DNA of 29,003 nucleotides from the NCBI GenBank assembly GCA_937925595.1, contig CALALQ010000152.1:1-29003 (forward strand), given 5' to 3'. Under the pieces are notes generated by a model. It ran no database searches. It was not told the DNA's origin and was given only the letters and a program-made list of their open reading frames with translations. The translations under genes were made by a program, and so were the position numbers. This document shows, in pieces, positions 14,831 through 21,860 of this stretch. Positions within the stretch are counted from its first letter, which is position 1. The number at the start of each line of letters is the position of its first letter. The stretch is from an uncultured Demequina sp. (GTDB taxonomy: Bacteria > Actinomycetota > Actinomycetes > Actinomycetales > Demequinaceae).

Positions 14831-15826
14831 ATGATCACTGTGAATGCCGTGTCACTCGACGATCCGCAGGCTCGAGCGCTCTGGGATGAGCAGCAGGACG
14901 AGCTCGCGGAGCGCTACGGAGAGCCGGACACGGCGGCGGACTTCGCGGACCACATGGGGCCCCGGGAGCTCATCGCCTCCTTCCTCGCGACCGACGCTGC
15001 GGGCGAGCCCGTGGGAACCGCCCTCGTGCGGTGGTCGCCGTATGAGACGGGGCCGGGTTCGGCGGAGATCAAACGCCTGTACGTGCGTGCGGCGCATCGC
15101 GGCAACGGCTACTCGCGGGTCATCATGGGCGCGATCGAGAAGGCGGCATGGCATGCGGGAGCCGTGCGACTTGTGCTCGAAACGGGCGTCGAGCAGCCGG
15201 AAGCGCTGAGCCTGTATCGCGCCATTGGGTACTCGGACTTCGAGCGGTTTGGACCATACGAGGGCGACCCGCGTTCGGTGTGCTTCTCGAAGGAGCTGCC
15301 CACGCGCGTGCTCGTAGTCAATGGATCGATCGGCGCGGGCAAGACGTCCGTCGCTGAAGGTGCATTCGATGTGCTCGCCGCCCGTGGTGCGAGGGCCGCC
15401 ATGATCGACGGCGACTTCCTGTGCCAAGCCGAGCCGAACGTCGAAGGCGTCCCGTTCAACCAGGACCTGCTGTTCGCGAACCTCGCGGCGGTTGCCCCGG
15501 TGTACCGCTCGTATGGCTATGGCTTCATGGTGATCGCTCGCGTCGTGGAGGACCCGGAGGACCGCGCTCGCTACGCGCAGGCGTTCGCCGCCGCGGGGAT
15601 GCCCGGCGAGGTCGTGATCGCTCGCGTCACCGCTCCCGAGTCCGAGCGCAAGGACCGCATCGTCCACCGCGACCTCGACCCGGAGTGGCACCAGTGGGGA
15701 CACGCGCGCACCGTGGAGCTCGAGGCGGTGCTGAGCGATCTCAAGCTTGACGATGCCGTGGTCAGCAACTCGGGGCGTACGCCTCAGGAGACGGCAGAGG
15801 AGCTGCTCGCGGCAATCGGCTGGTGA
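14831..15826 (+). CDS. GNAT acetyltransferase fused to a P-loop kinase-like domain
   Basis: Two-domain protein of 331 residues. Residues 1 to about 157 form a GNAT N-acetyltransferase domain: EIKRLYVRAAHRGNGYSRVIM contains the acetyl-CoA pyrophosphate loop (H89-R90-G91-N92-G93-Y94) and ALSLYRAIGYSDFERFGPY is the usual C-terminal strand. From about 159 a P-loop domain begins, VLVVNGSIGAGKTSVAE, with Walker A G165-T172, followed by MIDGDFLCQ (substrate region), resembling small-molecule or adenylate-type kinases. Neither substrate is known. The ATG at 14831 is chosen from the -10 box and the 17-base divergent gap; an in-frame upstream start would run back into the oxidoreductase gene. Its stop abuts that of the next, convergent, gene. 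Confidence 0.85.
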   Translation: MITVNAVSLDDPQARALWDEQQDELAERYGEPDTAADFADHMGPRELIASFLATDAAGEPVGTALVRWSPYETGPGSAEIKRLYVRAAHRGNGYSRVIMGAIEKAAWHAGAVRLVLETGVEQPEALSLYRAIGYSDFERFGPYEGDPRSVCFSKELPTRVLVVNGSIGAGKTSVAEGAFDVLAARGARAAMIDGDFLCQAEPNVEGVPFNQDLLFANLAAVAPVYRSYGYGFMVIARVVEDPEDRARYAQAFAAAGMPGEVVIARVTAPESERKDRIVHRDLDPEWHQWGHARTVELEAVLSDLKLDDAVVSNSGRTPQETAEELLAAIGW

Positions 15827-17566
15827 TCAGGCCGCGAGCAGGGCGCCGCGCCAGTGCGGCTCGTGCTCGCGGATCCATTGGGCGTCGGACTTCCACACGG
15901 TTCCTGCACCCCGGTCCCACAGCTCCACCCACGGCGACTGGCCGGTCACGCGCATCTGGTTGAGGTACTCATACATGCGCTCTGGGCGAATGGGAAGCAG
16001 TGGCAGCAGGTCGATGCGCTGCTGCTCCGTGAGGCCATACCCGTCTGCGAAACGGGCGAGGCGCTCTGCCGCGTGCTCGGGGTCGAGGCCGCCCCGCACC
16101 AGGGGAGCGAACGCGTGGACGGCATGCGCGATGTCCCACAGCCTGGTCCCTGGCGCCGCGGCATCCCAGTCAATCGCTACGAGTCGCCCGTCGGGCGCCA
16201 ACACGATGTTCGATGGCGCAATGTCCTGATGGACGATGAGGTCTCCACCTGGAGGCGTGAGGCCTTCGAACCACGCGACACCCTCTGGCGGGACGAAGGA
16301 CTCGAGAGCGTCGTGCATCTCGCGCATGAACGTGCCGATGCGTTGGGGGTCCAGGGCCTCGTCGGGAGCCTGGGGGTGATCGGCGCGAATGCCGTCGACC
16401 CACTCCACAAGGTGGCGGCCCTCCGCATCCCAGCCAAAGGAGCGCGGGGCCCCGCGGAAGCCGACGCCCTCGAGGTGACGCAGCAGGGCGTGGGTCGCGG
16501 CCGTGTAGGGATCGGGAGCCTGCTGGCTCACCGCACCACGGTGAATGGGATTGGGGACGGCGGTGTCCGGCACCTCGGGCGCGGGGGTCGCGACCATCGT
16601 GACCGTCGTGGGGAAGGCGGGGGCGGCGATGCGCGGCACGGGTCGCTGATGCTTGCGACCGTCCTGCCTCGCGACCACCCATGCGAGACCGTCGAGACTG
16701 TCGAGAAGCCGCAGCTCGGCGTCGTCCCTGCTGTGACCCTGAACGGCGAGCATGCCCTTCCAGCCGGACGCCGCGATGACGTGGGCGAGCTTGCGATCCG
16801 CCCGGCCGGAGCCATAGGGAAGGATCTTGCGGCCGGTCTCCACAGCGTCGGGATCCATGCCATTGAGGGCGATGGCGACAAGGTGCGGCTGCATGACAGC
16901 GAGGTGCTCGGCGAAGTGCGCGATGTGCGCGTGGCCGTGCTGCTGCTGATAGGCGATGCCGACGTTGCGCAGCCCGCGCTCTCCGAGCGCCTCGACAAGC
17001 GCTACGAGGTTGCGCGGCTCTCCGAAGAAGCCCAGGTGGTTCGTGAGCAGCACGCACATGCCGTGGGCGGCGGCGAGACGAACCAGCGGCTCGACATGGT
17101 CCGCGGCGCGCCAGATCAGTGCGAGCTCCGCTGACTCGTGAAGGGCTGCGGTGGCACCCTCCTCGCCGAACTCGATGGCGACCCACAGGTCGGGGGTCAG
17201 GCCGCGGCGCGACGTCTCGGTGACGAACTCGCGAATATGAGGGTTGATGAGACCAAGGCGAGTGTCGTGATCCGGCTCGCCAGCGTCGGGCAGAGGATGG
17301 GGCGCCCAGATACCGGCGAGGCTGATCCCCTCGTTGCGCAGGGCATCGAGCTCGGCATCGAACTGCACCACATGCTCGTCGCGCCAATCCCACACGATGT
17401 GGCGCATCCCGATGCGGCGCAGCATCTTGGCGCGCTCGCGAGGGGTCCGTTCCAAGGCGTCGTAAGCGACGATGCGCGCGGCTGCCACGTTCGGCCGGTC
17501 GCACCACCTGATGGTGGTGTCCCCCCAATCGAACTGCACGATGCGAGGTGGCTGCGCCTCAGTCAC
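15827..17566 (-). CDS. TIM-barrel (sugar isomerase-like) protein fused to an APH-type phosphotransferase
   Basis: Protein of 579 residues with two domains. Residues 1 to about 305 resemble the xylose-isomerase-like TIM-barrel group and are clearly paralogous to the stand-alone protein at 18752-19582 (shared VWDWRDEHV/AWDWREEHV, NHLGFFGEP/NHLGWAGEP, HGHAHI, LNGM, LPYGSG/LPYGHG, ASGWKG/ASGWHG). After a Pro/Ala-rich linker (about 306-350) comes an aminoglycoside-phosphotransferase-like kinase domain: catalytic loop VHQDIAPSN (His446, Asp448, Asn453) and metal site AIDWDAAAPG (Asp466). The kinase N-lobe looks short. GTG at 17566 is preferred to the GTG three codons upstream because TACGGT (17579-17574) ends 7 bases before it. 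A sugar-related substrate phosphorylated by the same polypeptide is an inference. Confidence 0.8.
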   Translation of the reverse strand: MTEAQPPRIVQFDWGDTTIRWCDRPNVAAARIVAYDALERTPRERAKMLRRIGMRHIVWDWRDEHVVQFDAELDALRNEGISLAGIWAPHPLPDAGEPDHDTRLGLINPHIREFVTETSRRGLTPDLWVAIEFGEEGATAALHESAELALIWRAADHVEPLVRLAAAHGMCVLLTNHLGFFGEPRNLVALVEALGERGLRNVGIAYQQQHGHAHIAHFAEHLAVMQPHLVAIALNGMDPDAVETGRKILPYGSGRADRKLAHVIAASGWKGMLAVQGHSRDDAELRLLDSLDGLAWVVARQDGRKHQRPVPRIAAPAFPTTVTMVATPAPEVPDTAVPNPIHRGAVSQQAPDPYTAATHALLRHLEGVGFRGAPRSFGWDAEGRHLVEWVDGIRADHPQAPDEALDPQRIGTFMREMHDALESFVPPEGVAWFEGLTPPGGDLIVHQDIAPSNIVLAPDGRLVAIDWDAAAPGTRLWDIAHAVHAFAPLVRGGLDPEHAAERLARFADGYGLTEQQRIDLLPLLPIRPERMYEYLNQMRVTGQSPWVELWDRGAGTVWKSDAQWIREHEPHWRGALLAA

Positions 17567-17573
17567 GGCCCTC

Positions 17574-17579
17574 ACCGTA
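17574..17579 (-). promoter_or_regulatory. -10 box for the TIM-phosphotransferase fusion gene
   Basis: TACGGT on the minus strand (17579 to 17574) ends 7 bases before the GTG at 17566, consistent with leaderless transcription. It lies only 1 base before the alternative GTG at 17575, so that longer reading would not fit this promoter. Confidence 0.4.
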
Positions 17580-17644
17580 TCAGTGGGGCCACCTGGGAGC
17601 GGGGACGCGCGCCCAGTGCAACGAACTGTGCCTTGAGCTAATCT

Positions 17645-17678
17645 GTCAATGGCGTCAATGGCGTCAATGGCGTCAATG
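17645..17678. repeat. 9-base tandem repeat, 3.8 copies
   Basis: GTCAATGGC is repeated exactly at 17645-17653, 17654-17662 and 17663-17671, followed by a partial GTCAATG (17672-17678). It lies in the predicted leader of the small secreted protein gene, between a possible -10 box TAATCT (17639-17644) and the ribosome-binding site AAGGAGG (17690-17696). Confidence 0.9.
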
Positions 17679-17701
17679 ATTCAGAGTTCAAGGAGGCACT
17701 C

Positions 17702-18088
17702 GTGAGAAATTGGCGCTCGGTGGTTGGCGGCGCGGTGGGAGTAGCCCTCTGTAGCGCGGCACTTGTGGTTGGCCCGCCGGCGGTAGCGGAGAACTCGTGC
17801 AATGGACAGGCCTACGTGAGTTACTCAAGCGATCATGCGTGGGTCAAAGATCCCACTGGGTTGTGCCAGTCGGTTGCTGTTCGCCATCACTACTTCGCAG
17901 TGGGTTACTGGTACGTGACTCCCGTCAAGTACGTGTACAACCCCACCAAGGGAGTTGGGTATGGGACGTCCCTAGGGGCGCAACTACACCATGCTCAGGC
18001 CTGCGCCGCTGTCTACTACCCCTCGTGGAACTGCAATTACGGCAGTTGGGAAGGGCCGATCACCTCTACCTCGTATGTGACCTTCTAG
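17702..18088 (+). CDS. small secreted cysteine-containing protein, unknown function
   Basis: Protein of 128 residues, GTG start 5 bases after a strong AAGGAGG (17690-17696), one of the best ribosome-binding sites in the window. A signal peptide spans about residues 1-30 (hydrophobic to VVGPPAVAE). The mature part of about 98 residues is rich in Tyr, Trp and His and has four cysteines (NSCNG, GLCQS, QACAA, WNCNY), enough for two disulfides. I do not recognise the family. It abuts a lipoprotein gene with no intervening base, so the two form an operon. Third codon positions are more mixed (ggg, gta, cta, tca, aga) than in neighbouring genes, a hint of different origin. A secreted peptide effector or bacteriocin-like role is possible but not shown. 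Confidence 0.65.
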   Translation: MRNWRSVVGGAVGVALCSAALVVGPPAVAENSCNGQAYVSYSSDHAWVKDPTGLCQSVAVRHHYFAVGYWYVTPVKYVYNPTKGVGYGTSLGAQLHHAQACAAVYYPSWNCNYGSWEGPITSTSYVTF

Positions 18089-18745
18089 ATGCGGCCATCG
18101 CCAGTTGCTGTGGCCCTAATAGCGACACTTTCGGTCGCCATTTCGGCATGCACAAGTGAACCGATCCCTCCGCAGTCGTCGGCGACGGTCTCGCCTGTCT
18201 CGACGCCTTCGCCCAGCACGGCCCAGCAAGAGGTGATCGTCGCGTTGCTGCGCAGCGACGACGCGAGTCCGACCATGAGCGACGAGCAGCGCGCTGTGCT
18301 GATGGCCATTCTTGCAACTGGAGAGGTGACCTTCGAGCAGTACCGGGAGGCTATCAACACCACGCTGCAATGCGCTGTCGACGCAGGCGTGCGTATCGAC
18401 GGCCCTCGCACCGTAGAACACGGCGGCATACCCACAATCGAGTGGGGCTGGAGTGATCCGGCGCGGCCCGACGGCGATCCCGCGCTCGGCGAGTTCTGCC
18501 GTGCCGCGCACTCGCTTGGAATTGAGCAGGCATACCTCAATAGCGACGCGGCTGTTGAGGATCAGAGACGCCAACTAGAGGAGTACAGGCCTCTGATTGT
18601 CGCGTGTTACGCGGAGAACGGTGCTCCGCTCGATGAACCGCAGATGGATATCTTCGACATGCTGAATCTGACCGAGCAACTCGCCGGCACCAATCAGTCG
18701 CGTGTCGATGACTGCATCAATGCCTTGGATATTCGCGTGGAGTGA
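18089..18745 (+). CDS. putative lipoprotein, unknown function
   Basis: Protein of 218 residues, ATG directly after the TAG of the preceding gene. The N-terminus is a lipoprotein signal with a lipobox ISAC (Cys21), followed by a Ser/Thr/Pro-rich linker (about 22-45) and a soluble, mostly helical, acidic domain. Four further cysteines in the domain (LQCAVDAG, EFCRAAHS, VACYAENG, DDCINALD) may pair. No known enzyme motif is visible. Given the zero-gap coupling, it may act with the secreted protein as a surface partner, receptor or immunity-like protein; this is inference only. It converges on the TIM-barrel gene with 6 bases between the stops. Confidence 0.7.
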   Translation: MRPSPVAVALIATLSVAISACTSEPIPPQSSATVSPVSTPSPSTAQQEVIVALLRSDDASPTMSDEQRAVLMAILATGEVTFEQYREAINTTLQCAVDAGVRIDGPRTVEHGGIPTIEWGWSDPARPDGDPALGEFCRAAHSLGIEQAYLNSDAAVEDQRRQLEEYRPLIVACYAENGAPLDEPQMDIFDMLNLTEQLAGTNQSRVDDCINALDIRVE

Positions 18746-18751
18746 GTAGCC

Positions 18752-19582
18752 TCAGTGCGGCCAACGCGGCTCGGGGACGCGCGCGGAGAGGGCCTTGGCT
18801 ATCCAATCGAGCCCATCGAGATTGTCGCTGAGGCGGTCCGCGATCGAGTCCATCGTGTGGCAGATGAGGGCGGTGGGGCCGTGCCAGCCGCTCGCCTCGA
18901 TGACCGCCGCGAGCTCGACATCGCGAGCCCCGTGGCCGTAGGGAAGCACCTTGCCGTCGCCCCAATGGGCGCCCTCGCGCATGCCGTTGAGACCCAGCGC
19001 CAAGACGCGATGCTTGACGCGGTTCCACAGGGCAGCGAAGTCGTCGATGTGGGCGTGGCCGTGGTGCTGCATGTAAACGATGCCGGCGTCGGTGAAGCCG
19101 CGTCGCTCGAGCTCGTCGAGGATGCGCAGCTGGTTGTCGGGCTCGCCCGCCCAGCCCAGGTGGTTATAGAGCGCGACCGTCATGCCCGCCTCTTGTGCGA
19201 GCCGAGCGAGCGGTTCGACGAGGTCGGCAAAGTGCTTCGGGTCGCCTTCCGCGGGGGCCGGGCCGGGTGGGCCGAACTCGAGGCACGCCCACAGTTGGGG
19301 CCGCAGCCCTCTGCCCGACGCTGCCCTCACCTGCTCTTCGAGCGCGGCACTGACGCTGCCGTCGGCAACCGGCGCCCAGATCGCGGCGAGGCTCAGGCCG
19401 GCCTCGACCAGAGCGTCGGCCTGTGCGCCGAACTGGGGAACGTGCTCCTCGCGCCAGTCCCACGCGAGGCCGTCGAAACCGAGTTTCGACAGGATCGCGG
19501 CGCGCTCTTCAGGAGTGCGCTCGCGGTCGTCATAGGGGACGGCGCACCACGCGATGAGTGAGTCGATGAAGGTAGGGCGCAT
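18752..19582 (-). CDS. xylose-isomerase-like TIM-barrel protein
   Basis: Protein of 276 residues resembling the sugar phosphate isomerase/epimerase (AP endonuclease 2-like) TIM-barrel group. It is the single-domain paralogue of the N-terminal half of the fusion at 15827-17566, sharing ERTPEERA, WDWREEHVPQF, SLAAIWAP, NHLGWAGEP, HGHAHIDDFA, LNGM and the LPYGHG/ASGWHG blocks. The His, Glu and Asp residues in these blocks are plausible metal ligands. It lies 33 bases after the sugar ABC ATPase gene in the ROK operon, which supports a role in metabolism of an imported sugar. Substrate unknown. The start is less certain: GACAAT lies 6 bases upstream of the ATG, a weaker -10 match than at other genes. 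Confidence 0.8.
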   Translation of the reverse strand: MRPTFIDSLIAWCAVPYDDRERTPEERAAILSKLGFDGLAWDWREEHVPQFGAQADALVEAGLSLAAIWAPVADGSVSAALEEQVRAASGRGLRPQLWACLEFGPPGPAPAEGDPKHFADLVEPLARLAQEAGMTVALYNHLGWAGEPDNQLRILDELERRGFTDAGIVYMQHHGHAHIDDFAALWNRVKHRVLALGLNGMREGAHWGDGKVLPYGHGARDVELAAVIEASGWHGPTALICHTMDSIADRLSDNLDGLDWIAKALSARVPEPRWPH

Positions 19583-19615
19583 ACCAGCATTGTCGCCCTC
19601 TTCCAGGGGTGGGGG

Positions 19616-20383
19616 TTACGGGCGCGCGGACCGGTCGTAGCGGGTGGCGCCGGTGATGGCGGAAAGCACCTGCTCGTAGCGCGTTGACGCGGTCTCGAAG
19701 GAGCCGTTGTTGCGGCCGTGACGGATCACCTCGATGCGGTCGCTCACGGCGAGCACGTCATTGAGCGAATGGCTGATGATGAGCACGCCGAGGCCAAGGT
19801 CGCGCAGCGCCTGGACGTAGCTCAGCACCTCTGCGGTCTGGGTGACGGACAGCGACGAAGTGGGTTCATCGAGCACGATGATGCGCGGCTCGCCCACGAG
19901 GGTGCGGGCGATCGCGACGCACTGACGCTGACCCGCTGAGAGCTCGGAAAGAGGCGTGCGCGGTGAGGTGATCTTGGCGTTGAGCCGGTCGAGGTATTCA
20001 CGGGCCTTGCGCTCCATGTACTGCTCCGCAAGCAGCCGGCCGCCTTCCTTGACCTCGCGGCCAAGGAAGATGTTCGCGGTGACGTCGAGGTTCTCGGCGA
20101 GCGCGAGGTTCTGGAAGACCGTGGCGATGCCGTGGCGGAAGGCATCCGCGGCGCTGGTCAGCGCGAGGGGCTGACCGTCGAGGAGGAGGCGGCCAGCGTC
20201 GGGCTGATACTCGCCGGCGATCATGCGAGCGACGGTGGACTTGCCGGCGGCGTTGTCGCCGACGAGCGCAACCACCTCGTGGGTGTGGAGTTCGAGGTCG
20301 AAGTCGACGACGGCCTCGACGGCTCCGAAGCGCTTGGTGACGCTCTCCAGCCGCAGGAGTGGTGGCCGAAGCATGGTTGTCAA
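19616..20383 (-). CDS. single-domain sugar ABC transporter ATPase (FrcA-like)
   Basis: ATP-binding subunit of a carbohydrate (CUT2-type) ABC importer with one nucleotide-binding domain, 255 residues. Walker A GDNAAGKST is at residues 42-50, the Q-loop at VFQN (Gln91), the signature LSAGQ at 148-152 (variant of LSGGQ), Walker B IIVLDE ending at 173 and the switch His205 in ISHS. All catalytic elements are present. A TTG start at 20383 is preferred: it overlaps the ROK stop as TTGA and GGAGG (minus strand, 20394-20390) lies 6 bases before it; the ATG at 20374 is an alternative. No permease or binding protein accompanies it on this strand, whereas the divergent operon has its own double-domain ATPase. 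Confidence 0.9.
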   Translation of the reverse strand: MTTMLRPPLLRLESVTKRFGAVEAVVDFDLELHTHEVVALVGDNAAGKSTVARMIAGEYQPDAGRLLLDGQPLALTSAADAFRHGIATVFQNLALAENLDVTANIFLGREVKEGGRLLAEQYMERKAREYLDRLNAKITSPRTPLSELSAGQRQCVAIARTLVGEPRIIVLDEPTSSLSVTQTAEVLSYVQALRDLGLGVLIISHSLNDVLAVSDRIEVIRHGRNNGSFETASTRYEQVLSAITGATRYDRSARP

Positions 20384-21555
20384 CGCACACCTCCAGAGAT
20401 GGGAGAGAGGTCAGCGGCTGCGGCGAGCGCGCCGCGCACCTCTGCTTGGGCGCCGAGTTCGGCGCGCACTACCTGAATGGGGTTGTCTCCGCCGAGGAGC
20501 ACGCGACGGGACACGGCGGCGCGAATCGGCTCGAGGAGAAGGTCCTCTGTGGCGGCGAGTTCGCCGCCGATCACGATGATTGAGGGGTCGGCGGCGACCG
20601 CGAGGTTGGCGACGTGGGTGCCGATGAGGCCGCCAGCGTCGGTGATGACCTGGCGAGAGCCGGGGTCGCCTTCGCTCGCGAGACGCAGCAGGTCCGCGAG
20701 GGTGATCGAGCCGCGAGAAACGCGCAGCGCCTCGACGAGGGCCTGCGCGCCCACGACGGTGTCGAGGCAGCCGCGAGAGCCGCAGATGCAGATCTGGCCA
20801 AGGGGATCCGCAAGCACATGGCCGATCTCGCCCGCGGTGCCGCGAGGGCCGCGGAGGATTTCGCCGCCCACGACAAGGCCGGCGCCCACGCCATACGACG
20901 CGCGTATATAGAGGACGGAGTCTGTTCCGCGTCCCGCGCCGAACCGGGTCTCCGCGAGGGCGGCGAGGTTTGCGTCGTTGTCGAACTGCACCGGTCGCTG
21001 GAGCCGCGCCTCAAGGGTCTCCTGGAGGTCGACGTCTTCCCAGCCGCGCATGATGCCGGGCACGGCGATCTCGCCGGTCTGCGGGTGGACGGGAGCGGGG
21101 AGCGCGACGCCGATGCCGAGCACCTCTTCGAGGGTGGAGCCCAGCTGCTCGACCTGTTCGACGATCAGGAGCGCTACGCGATCGAGTGTCGTGTCGAAGC
21201 GGTGCTCTGGGCGCAGCGGAAGGAACTGCTCAGCAAGCACCGTGAAAGAGGTGTCCGCGATCGCGAGGCGGAGGCTGCGCGGGCTGACGTGCACTCCGGC
21301 GACGAGGCCGCGCGAATGAGCGAGCGTGACGAGTTGGGCGCGGCGGCCGGACCGCGTGGTGGTGCGGGTCTCGATGGCGCCAGCCTCAAGCAGTTGCTTG
21401 ACGATTGTGGAGACCGTGGCTGGGGACAGGCGAGTGGCTTCAGACAGCTCGACCTGGGTGAGGGAGCCGAAGCGCTGAATGGCCTCGATGATGCGCGCAG
21501 CGTTCGCTTCGCGCAATGCAGACTGCGAGCCTGCCGTCATCCTCAACCGGGCCAC
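20380..21555 (-). CDS. ROK family transcriptional regulator (NagC/XylR type)
   Basis: Sugar-responsive DNA-binding regulator of 391 residues. An N-terminal winged helix-turn-helix (about residues 18-70; LTQVELSEATRLSPATVSTIVKQL) is followed by a ROK actin-like sugar-binding domain. The ROK zinc site is visible as EIGH (His246) and CICGSRGC (Cys256, Cys258, Cys263); FDNDANLAALAE (191-202) is the sugar-binding Asn/Asp segment. Repression of the divergent transporter operon, relieved by the imported sugar, is the likely role, inferred from position. A GTG start is supported by TAGGCT ending 7 bases upstream. The stop overlaps the start of the ATPase gene. Confidence 0.93.
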   Translation of the reverse strand: MARLRMTAGSQSALREANAARIIEAIQRFGSLTQVELSEATRLSPATVSTIVKQLLEAGAIETRTTTRSGRRAQLVTLAHSRGLVAGVHVSPRSLRLAIADTSFTVLAEQFLPLRPEHRFDTTLDRVALLIVEQVEQLGSTLEEVLGIGVALPAPVHPQTGEIAVPGIMRGWEDVDLQETLEARLQRPVQFDNDANLAALAETRFGAGRGTDSVLYIRASYGVGAGLVVGGEILRGPRGTAGEIGHVLADPLGQICICGSRGCLDTVVGAQALVEALRVSRGSITLADLLRLASEGDPGSRQVITDAGGLIGTHVANLAVAADPSIIVIGGELAATEDLLLEPIRAAVSRRVLLGGDNPIQVVRAELGAQAEVRGALAAAADLSPISGGVR

Positions 21556-21860
21556 AGCGGAGAGCCTAATGGAGCGCGCCGGGATTGGCTACGCCGCTCA
21601 AATTCAAGGCGTCGAAACGTTCTTGCCGAGTTCGAGACATGAACGCAAACTGTGGACAGTGATCCAGATCACGTTCTGACCAGCGGTTTGGGGCAGCTCT
21701 GAGGGCGCTAAACCGGACAAAATGGGGCATCAACTTCGACTTGTGTCACGAAATGGTTACGCATGGGTTCGAGATTTGACGCCAAGGCTGGCGCGGACTT
21801 AGCGTCGTCGCAGAGATTTGCTTACCCACCCGAAACTCAAAGGAGCGTTGGGGACCAATC
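21556..21860. promoter_or_regulatory. divergent regulatory region, ROK operon / gguA operon
   Basis: This 305-base gap contains no gene. Leftward, TAGGCT (21568 to 21563, minus) ends 7 bases before the ROK GTG. Rightward, TTGACG (21776-21781) and TAGCGT (21800-21805) are separated by 18 bases, predicting a start near 21812 and a leader of about 50 bases. Two operator candidates are visible: a CRP/GlxR-like site at 21659-21672, and an inverted repeat CGCCA-AGGC-TGGCG (21780-21793) inside the -35/-10 spacer. ACTGT-GG-ACAGT (21649-21660) abuts the CRP-like site. Confidence 0.6.
21659..21672. promoter_or_regulatory. CRP/GlxR-like binding site
   Basis: GTGATCCAGATCAC is an almost perfect 14-base palindrome (6-base arms around CA) and fits the GTGA-N6-TCAC core of cAMP receptor protein and GlxR sites. 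Its position upstream of the sugar transporter promoter suits carbon-source control. It lies about 104 bases before the predicted -35. Confidence 0.5.

Noticed and set aside
15854..17134. 426-residue plus-strand open frame across the TIM-phosphotransferase gene
   Set aside because: The minus-strand reading has clear catalytic motifs and a paralogue nearby; the plus-strand reading has none.
17702..18088. Assignment of the small secreted protein to the lactococcin 972 bacteriocin family
   Set aside because: Size, signal peptide and an aromatic-rich mature part are suggestive, but the characteristic C-terminal pattern and the usual ABC-transporter partners are missing, so no family name was given.
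20614..21642. 342-residue plus-strand open frame opposite the ROK gene
   Set aside because: The minus-strand frame carries the ROK zinc motif and helix-turn-helix; the opposite frame is low-complexity.
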